This document shows, piece by piece, positions 53,468 to 62,385 of a stretch of DNA of 64,000 nt (its first letter is position 1; each line of letters opens with the position of its first letter). The stretch is from Russula earlei (lineage: Eukaryota; Basidiomycota; Agaricomycetes; Russulales; Russulaceae). Position numbers and translations under genes: made by a program. Location: the NCBI GenBank assembly GCA_025769875.1, contig JAGFNK010000222.1:1-64000 (forward strand). The letters are read 5' to 3'. The notes below the pieces were generated by a model, which saw only the letters and a list, made by a program, of their open reading frames with translations, did not search any database and was not told the DNA's origin.

Positions 53468-56298
53468 TTCAGCACACGCCGCACACTCAAATTCGAACGC
53501 CCCACTACGTATCACTCCGCCCCTCTCCTCCCCAGTCCGGTGGCAACGCGCGTGCCACGGTCTCGTCGCCTGATGACGACCCGTCCAGATTTGCTGTGAA
53601 TGCATCTCCGCCTGATAATAGACTGGTGGATTCGCGATCTCATGCTGTTCTCGACGGAGAACGAACACCGCCTCATGCAAGCACTGATGGGACGGCGCCT
53701 TCGGGCGAGTCCCGTACCGGCGGTCCCGCAACCGTTGGCTCCTCGAGTCCTTCGCTTCGAGTATCGCGTCCAAGAGATTCACCTCTGGAAGCTGGCCAGT
53801 CCTCTCTTGATCCCAAGGCAACATCAGGAGGACGGCAAGCGGCGGCTGGACACTGAGGGTCCGGATGGCGCAGGGCTAACGCGCGGAATGCGGGAGGTGG
53901 CCCGGTGAGCTTCCCCCATGGAGGTGCTGCCTGGATTTGGTAGTCTTTACTAAATGCCCCCCATTGCTGCAGCTGCTGTCTCCTGCCCTCGCCGCGGTCA
54001 CAGAACCTGCTGCGGTCCCCCGTATGTCATCGTCAGGGTCATTACGACAAAGGGCGGGGCGTGAGCCGCGACATGAGGGCACACCTGATGCCCGTGAAGT
54101 CCCATCGTCCAGTTTATCCCAACCTGTCACGCGACCCCGTCCCATGACCCCCGTCCTCTCTCCTCAATACCCACCACATTCGCGGGGTTCACAAGATAAG
54201 GACGCCGTCGGAACTGCCTCCTCGGTACCTTCCGGGCCAGGACGTGGAGAAAGCGGAGGGATACATCGACTTGCCAACTCCAAGACGGACTCGCGTCGCG
54301 AAACGAATGAGAATGAGAATGGATCCGGCCCCAAGCCAGTTCACCGCACCTCGTATGTTCGGCCAGGTGCACAGTCGCCCTTCGTTTCTCCGCTGCCCTC
54401 AGACAGACCAAACGTCTCAATGTCGCCGTCACCGCCTGCCGCAGCGCCACCGTCGGTAGCAAAGACAGTGTCCAAATGGACGCGGACATCCATAGGTACA
54501 CCCTCAAACGATTCCCAGGCGCGTTATGGGAGAGGACTCACAGATCCTCCGGCTGAATACGGAGGAGCGACTCTCGTTCCTGCCACTCAAAATCCACCAC
54601 AGTGGCAGGGATCACAAGAGAACAGCGTCATCGGTGCCGCGCCCTTGGGACCTTCTGGGCCAGGACGTGGAGAAACCGGAGAGAGAGATCGACCCGCCAA
54701 CGTCAACGCGGACTCACGTCGCGAAACAAGCGAGGAAACGAATGCATCCCGCCCCGAGCAAGTTAGCCGCACGCCTTCTGTTCGACTAGACGCAAAGTCG
54801 CCCTTCGTTTCTCCACCGCCTTCGGACAAACTAAATATCTCCATGTCGCAGTCACCACCTGCCGCAGCGTCGCCTGCCGGTAACAAAGGCAGTGTCGAAA
54901 TGGACGTCCACACCTATGGGTACACCCTCAAACGACTCCCAGGCGCGTTATGTGAGAGGATTCACAGATGTTGATGTTCCGGCTGTATACGGAGGAGCAG
55001 CTTCCGTTCCTGCCGCTGCCGCTCCAAGTCCACCACTGTTGCGGGGATCACAAGAGAACGGCGTCATCGGAGCTGCTCCCTTGGGACCTTCCGGGCCAGC
55101 ACGCCGACCCGGAGGGAGAGATCGACCTGCTGACGGTAAAGGGGACTCACATCGCGAAACAAGCGAGGAAACGAATGCATCCCGCCCTGAACAACAACAA
55201 CTTCGCCCCACCCCTTCTGTTCAGCTGCTTGCGAGGTCTCAATTCATTTCTGCACCACCCTCGGATAACCGAAACGTCTCCATGACGCCGTCAGTACCTC
55301 TCGTAGCACCACCGCCGGCAGCAAAGATAGCGTCCACACGGACGCCCGTATCTATGGGTACCTTCCCAAAGGACTCCCATGTCAGCGGTCTCACAGATAC
55401 TCCGGCTGAATACGGAGGAGCCGCTTCCGTCCCTGCTGCTCAACGCCCACCACATTAGCGAGGGTCACAAGAGAACATCGTCGTCGGAACTGCACCCTTG
55501 GGACCTTCCGGATCAGGACGCGGAGAACCCGGAGGGAGAGATCAACCCGCTGACGCCAAAGGGGACTCACATGGCGGAACAAACGAGGAAACGAATGGAT
55601 TCCACCCCGAGCAAGTTCGGCGCACCCCTTCTGTTCAATCACCTGCAAAGTCTCGGTCCAACTCTGCACCACTCTCGGACAGCTAAAACGTCTCCATGAC
55701 TCCTTCGGCACCCCTCGTAGCGCCACCGCTGGCAGCAAAGACAGCGCCCAAACGGGCATCCGCATCTACGGACGCCCCATCAAATGACTCTCCGGCGCGT
55801 CATGCGAGAGGTTTCACAAACCCTCCGGCTGAATACGAAGGAACGGCTTCCGTTCCTGCGGCTCAAAACCCACCACATTTGCGAGGGTCACAGGAGACCA
55901 GCGTCATCGGAACTGCTCCCTTGGGACATTCTGGGCCAGCACACGGAGAAACCAAAGGGAGACATCGACCTGCCAACAACGCAAAAGTGGACTCAACAGA
56001 TGAGAACGAGGATGGATCTGGCCCTGACCAACTTCGCCGCACCCCTTCTGTTTCGCCAGCTGCATCCGTTCCTCCTAATCTATCGTCGCATCCGCCGCCG
56101 TCTCGTGTTGGAGACCCGCGTAACCAGAGCAGTTCACCTGGCGAAAAGGATGCCAGCGGGCCATATACCGACGAGCCTAAACCGTTTACTACCCCGCGGT
56201 CTGGTGGGTTGTTCACATATATGTTCACGGCGTTTGAAACTGGTCAACCACGCTTCTGTGTATATCGATTTTTGTCGTGTAGCACCACCGATGAGTAA
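53468..56298 (+). pseudogene. Tandem-repeat protein gene, copy 1
   Basis: GC-rich. A 5' part (53468-53905) resembles 58212-59065. From 53937 a Ser/Pro-rich protein is built of about four and a half units of 420-436 bp (140 residues), each with GSQENSVIGAAPLGPSGPGR, a D-S-R-R-E-T-S-E-E-T-N block, RTPSVR..SPFVSPPPSD and PPAEYGG. Units 1-2 are in one frame, units 3-5 in another (shift near 54890), with stops at 55456 and 55684. The last unit ends in TYMFTAFETGQPRFCVYRFL. No known domain, signal peptide or membrane segment. It may be a decayed host gene or an unrecognised element gene. Confidence 0.5.
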
Positions 56299-57066
56299 GG
56301 CACGATCCATTCAGTTGGCCAGTTACACGCCAGGGAATGCGAATCCAGGTCCATATTATCCAGCCTCGGCGAACGTTCTCAATGATCGACAGCCTTCCCG
56401 TCATATAGCTATGGATAGCCATTCAATGCCCGGAGGTGCAGGATGCAGCCAGACGGAACCAGGTGGTTTCTCTATCAGCATAATCTGCCGCTGTGGCAGG
56501 TCCGGCAACTAGCTGCCTTGAGGAGGGTTCGATGTACTTCACACTTCACCGAACTGCTTTAACTTCATAATCATGATTTAATTGATTAGCAAGCACGATT
56601 AGTATGACCGTTATCATTTCGCACAGGCGGCAGCCCTTTCATTTTCGTCGTAGGCAACCCAGTCTCCCTGTTATCCTGACCGAAACTGTATGATCACTAT
56701 GATCCCATCGTCCACCCTCATCGGATCTCTAGTTGCTCATCCTTGGAACGCCGGATGGCTTGGACATGGACAATACAGCCCTGATCGCCCTCCATGTATG
56801 ATTAAATTAGGAGGATCAAATCACACCTCCTACAGTCTAATCATCAACGGAAACTTTGAATTGAAGAGGACTTTATTTCTTAGGTGTGGCTAGGAGTCGT
56901 ATATAAAGGTGGATGTATGCACCTTTTACATGGGGCGTCTATAGACGAACCGAACAAGAAACGATATGCGAATAAGTCCAGAGGCGTTGTTATCTATACT
57001 TCTACTGGCTCGGGTGTTAGGCAACGTGTGCCTGTCCCGCTTTCAACATCTCTCATCGCGTTGATC
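56299..57066 (+). other. Intergenic, no gene recognised
   Basis: Only short unrelated frames. GTATATAAAGG at about 56897 resembles a TATA box, but no convincing gene follows it. Confidence 0.35.
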
Positions 57067-57132
57067 GTCGGAAAATTGGGAGGCCATTATAATGAATATT
57101 ATTTAATTACTATGGCCTCCCAATTTTCCGAC
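57067..57132. repeat. Perfect 21-bp inverted repeat
   Basis: GTCGGAAAATTGGGAGGCCAT (57067-57087) and its exact reverse complement (57112-57132) around a 24-nt AT-rich loop. It would form a strong hairpin or cruciform. It could be a tiny foldback element or a processing signal; no matching second copy was seen in the window. Confidence 0.85.
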
Positions 57133-57208
57133 TGACCGTCGCTATCCTGTCGTCCATCGCGTCTTGACAATTTGTACTCGATCAATGCCAAACGTTTAAG
57201 CGTTCAGT

Positions 57209-57469
57209 TCATCTAATTACTGACGGAGCGGCGCCGCGTGCAGTGAGATGGAAGGTGAGCTGCACGACGTCGATGTTCGATATCTTCGATGGCTTGGTCT
57301 GTTCAAAGCTTACTGTAATAGCTCGCTCTGCCGACTTTGGGTCCTCCGACGTTACTTGATTTTGCAAAGCCACTGACAGATTTGCAAAACGTTTTTTTCG
57401 CAAATTTCCCTTTTTTTTCAGGAGATTTTCCCGTGCCCCGCTGTTCGCAGCTATCCAGGAATCACGCAC
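57209..57469 (-). CDS. Small hypothetical ORF, 86 residues
   Basis: Minus strand from Met 57469. Basic N-terminus containing a lysine run (LLKKKGNLRKKRF) from a poly-A stretch, then an ordinary mixed C-terminus. No family recognised, no relatives in the window, and upstream frames are closed. It may be chance. Confidence 0.2.
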   Translation of the reverse strand: MRDSWIAANSGARENLLKKKGNLRKKRFANLSVALQNQVTSEDPKSAERAITVSFEQTKPSKISNIDVVQLTFHLTARGAAPSVIR

Positions 57470-58211
57470 AATCGCGATGGCGCTGACCAGGGTTATCAGC
57501 GAGGCCTGGCATACCGTTACTCAGAGCCCCCATCGTCATATTCAAACAGCCGCCTTCAACATGTAGCTCGCCCGGAAGGGGAACGCTTGACTTCGTGATG
57601 CAGGACGAGGAGCGACACGCTCGCGAGAAGAGGGTGAAGGGCGCGGCGTTGACGAGATGGCATTCACAGAGGCAGGAAGAGGGAAACGACGTCTAAATTT
57701 TTGGGACACTACCTAGAAGAGCTATATACAAGAGGAGATCAAAGGGAAATGATATTATGAAGGGAAATGGGTGTGAAATGGGGTCGAGACCGCACGAGAT
57801 TGAGACACGGAAACAAAGAATCAAAGAGAAGACTGATTGAGATCTTATGGAAAGAAACTGAAACGTTAACTCCCGCACACATGAAATCGATGCCTACTAC
57901 ATCTCCCTAGATGCGAAACCACGCGAGGAGCGTGACCCGTTGGGTACTGCGTCAAAGAGGTGGAGGTGATCGAGGAGGGGCGCGTGTGGCACAAAGTTTT
58001 GATGCAAGAGGTTGAGACCGGGCGATGCTATGGTAAAGGGAAAATGGAAATGAAATGAAGGGGAGACGAGGAAGAAAGAGAGGACTGGAGGTGCGAGAGA
58101 GGGAGCGCGTGACCTGTGGCACATGATTCCAACTCACGGATACCCCGCTGCCTCTGGTGGACCCATAAAATTAACAACAACAACAACAACTCACTCAAGT
58201 TCTATGGCCAT
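57470..58211 (+). other. Intergenic, no gene recognised
   Basis: No convincing frame. 57700-58130 is purine-rich on the plus strand, and (AAC)6 lies at 58173-58190. Confidence 0.35.
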
Positions 58212-58275
58212 TCTTCAGCACACGCCGTCCACTGAACGAATATCTCCGACTCTCCTCCCAAGCATGGCAACGTAC

Positions 58276-58800
58276 TGTTGTGATTCCTGACCGTGGGTGA
58301 GCTTGATCGCGAGCACACGAAGCCGAGTGAGGGATCCCCTCACTCGGGATATATACCCAGGACTGCTCTTAGCATCTCCAAGTAGAACTAGTTATTTACA
58401 CTCAGTTTGTACCTAGTCTAGTCAATTGACGTAGACGCTGATTGGGTCGACTGACGTTCCATCATTTGGATACCATTCGCTTACCTCCTGCCTACTTAAA
58501 TGAGTAGATAGTTTACCCTTGCTCCTCAGTGATCGCTCACGCGCGCGAGTCACTGAGGTGTGTTTCCACTTACTTATCGTTCCTTTCGTTCCATAAAGCT
58601 CATACTTGAATAGTACAGTCGTTACATTATTCAGGTAAATATATATCCCAAGTGATCGCTCACGCGCGCGAGTCACTGAGTACAGTCGTTACATTATTCA
58701 GCGATTCCCACGTGTGCGAACGTGCAGGTCCTCTTCGACGCTGCATACACTCACGCATAACAACCCTTCCATACCCCAAATAGACTGTTTCGTTTCTACA
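58276..58800 (+). mobile_element. Solo LTR, family H (525 bp)
   Basis: Starts TGTTGTGATTCCTGACC, ends CGTTTCTACA, flanked by CGTAC at 58271-58275 and 58801-58805. Removing it restores the similarity of this locus to 53540-53570. Contains the 30-bp direct repeats at 58528 and 58651 and a GATATATACC box (about 58348). Confidence 0.88.
58528..58680 (+). repeat. Paired direct repeats inside LTR-H
   Basis: A 30-bp unit starting AGTGATCGCTCACGCGCGCG occurs at 58528-58557 and 58651-58680, and TACAGTCGTTACATTATTCAG at about 58614 and 58681. Each 30-mer is itself an imperfect palindrome (CAGTGA..TCACTG). Confidence 0.8.
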
Positions 58801-59065
58801 CGTACTACGGACTCGTTTCCCGATGACGACCTGTCCAGTTTTGCTCTGCCTGTTTTATGGATCGGTGGATTTGTGATCTCATGATGCGCTCAATGGAGAC
58901 GAGCACTACCTTATGAGGCACTGATAGGATGACGCTCCAGGTGAGTGCCGTGCTAGCGGCCCCGCAGCTATTGCCGCGAGGGCTTCGGCCAAGAGACACC
59001 CCTGACAGCTGGTCAATCCTCTGCCTCTGCTGATCCCACGGCAACATCAGGGTCGACAACCGGCG

Positions 59066-59629
59066 CTACAAGTAGCTAGGGAATGTGGATCACACACTGC
59101 AGTCACAGAACACCCCCGCATATCCTTATCCATATCGTCTGACACTCTTTGAATGCATGGCCTCTTGACTCATAAAATGGACCTTATTCTTGTTAAGATA
59201 ATGTATGCATATAACATAACTTAGTTTATGGACGTATGATTCAATCAGGACTCACCTTGGACTCGCGCTACTTGTTTACTGCACAAGAAAGCTTACTATA
59301 TCTATGTGTTTTGTTTATGAGGTGTTGCTGTGTTGCCACACGAATCCCGATCTCATTGACAAGGGGAGCTTATCGTGATTATTGAAGAGTCAAGCTACTT
59401 TCAACCCCTGCAACGTAGAAGAGACACTTGTTCCAGAGACGAGATGTTTCTAGTGCTGGCTAAAACCTAGGTTGAGGCCTAAACCGTAAAAAGTATTCGC
59501 GGTAGACACCAGATTTCTCTATGCCCCTCTGAGTCTCGGTAATCATTCGTATTTTCGCAGACACAAACCTCTAGATGCTCGGTTACTAAGATCGGGTTTT
59601 TTAGAGACGCAGTTTGCGGCCTGTGTCTT
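59066..59629 (+). other. Intergenic, no gene recognised
   Basis: AT-rich sequence without a convincing frame or repeat. Confidence 0.35.
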
Positions 59630-60046
59630 GTGATAAATGGTACTGTCCAGCTGCTGTTTGAGAACATCAGCCTGATTCGCTTTCCCCATTTTGCCATGGA
59701 AATTGATTCCCCTATACCTGACTCGAACCAAGTCCTTCCTCAGTGGCCTCACCCATTGGCGCAGCCATCGCAGTTCCTCTTCCCCTCCCTCTCCAGTCAA
59801 CCATTGCAAGCGAACCTCTCTCTATTGTTCCGTCCCTTGCAGACGGACAGACCCTCAAACGCACATACTACAGATCTTCATGCGCTGATTCAACATACTT
59901 GGGTTGCCAAATGTTATACTAGGGGACATTTTAACTTGAAACTTGTTCGCGGGGAATACTACCGCCCCCCCGCAAAGTCCGACATGTTGACGCCGAAAAG
60001 GCGCAATATTTGTCACGTCGAATTTGACTTTGCTAGCTCCTGGTAA
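59630..60046 (+). CDS. Hypothetical protein, up to 138 residues
   Basis: ORF from Met 59630; an internal Met at 59696 (MEIDSPIPDSNQVLPQWPH) is the more natural start because an acidic/proline-rich segment follows. C-terminus RGEYYRPPAKSDMLTPKRR is basic. No known family, no signal peptide. It lies 250 bp upstream of the Rab gene on the same strand and could be a host gene or a broken exon. Confidence 0.35.
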   Translation: MINGTVQLLFENISLIRFPHFAMEIDSPIPDSNQVLPQWPHPLAQPSQFLFPSLSSQPLQANLSLLFRPLQTDRPSNAHTTDLHALIQHTWVAKCYTRGHFNLKLVRGEYYRPPAKSDMLTPKRRNICHVEFDFASSW

Positions 60047-60293
60047 CTTCTGTCACGATGCTGATGAGCTGTGCTCGTCTAGCCCTCATGTTTGTAAGGT
60101 GTGCACCTGAATCGTGTTTCATCTTTTCATTCCAGCACTCACGGGACCCAGATATTTACGGAGCTTGTCATGTTTTGTAGCTGCCGCGCCCCAGCAGTAC
60201 GCTGTGTATTTAATCCGCACCCAAGCCCTCTCTTACAACCTCGGAGTCTCTCCGTCTGTTTGACTACATCCTTCCCTGTTTTCAATCTTCGTC

Positions 60294-61123
60294 ATGTCGA
60301 CTAATACACTGTCCCACGTGCTGCATCACAACGAGCCTGTGTTAATCAAGCTGTTGGTCCTCGGAGTCGCATCAGTGGGGAAAAGCAGCTTGCTCTTCCG
60401 CTTCATAGACCAACAGTGGCTCCCAGAAGGAGAGAAGAATCCAACCATTGGCGTGGACACTTGGGTAACGCTTTCCCCGTATTGTCGATCGAGATGATAG
60501 CGCTTACGCTTTGCTCAAGGTGCACAAGTTTGACGTTAAAGGGAAAAAGGTAGTTCTCAATATCTGGGTGTGTATCTTTCAAGGCCGTCTGAAAACATCG
60601 ACACCACTCACCGGATGATCTCTAGGACACTGCTGGTGACGAACGCCTCCGTGCAATCACCTCGTCGTACTATCGCGGCACACAAGGCATCATCCTCGGT
60701 GCGTAAATGGATTCAAAAAACGTGGGAAATGGGCTGACAATGGGTCATCATACCGCTTTGATTCACAAAAGTTTATGATGTGACCAATCGCTCATCTTTC
60801 GAGGCAATTGCATGGTGGTTCGCCGAGCGTGGCAAATACGTTCCCGAACTCGCCGTAAAGATGATTGTGGGAAACAAGTCCGACAAGGTGTCATGATCCA
60901 TATTCATTTTCACTGCTCAAGTGCATGTGCTAACGCGCACCCTCGGGACCTCTCCCACCTACAGTCCCAGACGCGCCAGGTGTCCGCGGCGGAGGGCGCG
61001 GCATACGCCGCTCGGATGGGCTGTCTGTTCATAGAGTCATCTGCCAAGACAGCCGTCGGCGTGCGCGAGACGTTCCGCGATGTCGTCGAGCACATCCTGT
61101 TGAATCGCGCAGTGATAAAGTAG
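60294..61123 (+). CDS. Rab18-like small GTPase, 3' end replaced by a Copia LTR
   Basis: Exons 60294-60464, 60520-60567, 60626-60698, 60772-60887 and 60965-61123 (introns 55, 58, 73 and 77 nt, GT..AG) give 188 residues. P-loop GVASVGKSS at about 26, switch I region NPTIGVDTW, G3 WDTAGDERLR, YYRGTQGIILVYDVTNRSSF, G4 NKSDK, G5 ESSAK. Rabs cycle between GTP and GDP forms to direct vesicle traffic and are held on membranes by a prenylated C-terminal Cys. Here the last codons (LNRAVIK, stop) come from the LTR that begins at 61098, so the hypervariable tail and Cys are lost. The switch II Gln is Asp. Closest family by eye is Rab18; Rab1/8 cannot be excluded. Confidence 0.85.
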
Positions 61124-61533
61124 ATTAGATCGTAATAGATCTAATAAAATGATATTCAGTTTCTGTGAGAAGAAACTACTTGTGTCATATTTACCTAATA
61201 AAATGATACTACAACGCGTAATCAGCTACTGATAAGATCGTGAGATAGTAAGTACTTACTTCAGTTTCTGTGAGAAGAAACTGAAGTATCTACTGTATGT
61301 ACGACGCTCTTAAGTATCTGAGAGCGTCCCTAATTATTTTGTCTATAGTAACTATCAAATTGTTTTCACGATCACTATGTGCTAGCTACCGATTGTCTTA
61401 GATCATACTATCAATTTTGTTATCGTACGCGTTTCAGCAACTGATCTGAAACGCTTATGTGGTCCGGGCCTGTGGGCCGCCCGGGCAGTTTGGGCCGACG
61501 CGTCAAACGCTTCGGCTACTCTTTATCTCAACA
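61098..61533 (-). mobile_element. Copia B 3' LTR (436 bp)
   Basis: On the plus strand it starts TGTTGAATCGCGCAG and ends CTTTATCTCAACA, collinear with 4271-4717. The element's purine tract is adjacent (ATCACGGGGGGA on the minus strand). It holds a 13-bp perfect hairpin TACTTCAGTTTCT..AGAAACTGAAGTA at 61258-61286 and the partial hairpin at about 61172-61192. Confidence 0.88.
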
Positions 61534-61639
61534 TCCCCCCGTGATCTAGACAGTCAGTAGATTGGATCAGATGAGACCTAACCCAGTGACGAAGGAGTGC
61601 ATTCGCGCGTGGCGTGCGTGCATCTTGGTAGACCATCAA

Positions 61640-61749
61640 GTGGGTGAGTCGGTAAGACTGTGAGTCGAGAGACTCCAAAAGGAAAGGTGAACGAGTGGGT
61701 GAGTCGATAAGACTGTGAGTCGAGAGACTCCAAAAGGAAAGGTGAACGC
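61640..61749 (+). repeat. 55-bp tandem duplication in Copia B
   Basis: Two units (61640-61694, 61695-61749) starting GTGGGTGAGTCG, differing at one internal base and the last base. Absent from the visible part of Copia A. Confidence 0.88.
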
Positions 61750-62251
61750 GTGTGGACGCAGAGTCGATAGACTATCTATAGAGTGTTCAGATCTGCACAT
61801 AGGGGAGGCTGCTGTTAAAACATTAATATATTGCCTAGTCGCCATAGGCGTTGCTTCTCCGGAGTGCTTGATCAAACGGATTTCCGCGTCAGAACGGAGC
61901 GGAATACGGAAGCGGAACGGAAGCGGAACGGAAGTCCGCCATCCCAAGGTAAGACCTCCGAGATTACAGAAGCGGAGTGGAATCCGCCATCCCGAAGAAA
62001 TCCGAGATGTGCCTTGATTGATCGATGTCTGTGTTAGCCGAGCGATCGCGTGTAACGCGGATCCCGAGGTATGACGCGTTGTCAACTCGTAGCGCATAGA
62101 CAAAGATAGATATTGCGCCCGTAGATGTGAGCGTCGAGACCGCGAGGGTCGCCTAAGATAATGATGTCATCGGCAGAGAGGATGTGAAGCAAAATGATAG
62201 TGGAGCAAAATGATAATGATAGTGGATCCCCCCGCGTCTTGGGCGATGACA

Positions 62252-62385
62252 TATGTCCGCATGAGAATGCGTGAGCGCGAAGCCGAGATAAGTGCCCGCA
62301 TGGGAATGCGTGCGCATGACTTGTGAAGCCCGCATGAGAATGCGTGCGTGCTAAGTCGATGCCCGCATGAGAATGCGTGCATGTA
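62252..62385 (+). repeat. Imperfect tandem repeat in Copia B RT
   Basis: Four occurrences of a CCCGCATGAGAATGCGTG-type word at 30-45 bp spacing, in the place where Copia A has a single CATCTGAGTGCATGCGCG segment. It is a local expansion in the dead copy. Confidence 0.7.

Larger units (their letters stand above)
58212..59065 (+). pseudogene. Tandem-repeat gene 5' part, degenerate copy 2
   Basis: CTTCAGCACACGCCG onward matches 53468-53835 (GATGACGACC, GATCTCATG, GCGAGGGCTTCG-type blocks in order) at roughly 70 percent by eye. Interrupted by a solo LTR (58276-58800) and by stops. The tandem-repeat part is absent. It shows that the 5' region of the 53-56 kb gene was duplicated or is itself a dispersed repeat. 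Confidence 0.6.

Noticed and set aside
53861..53920. Possible tRNA gene (TGGCGCAGGGCTAACGCG resembles box A)
   Set aside because: No box B or T arm follows at the right distance and no acceptor stem can be paired.
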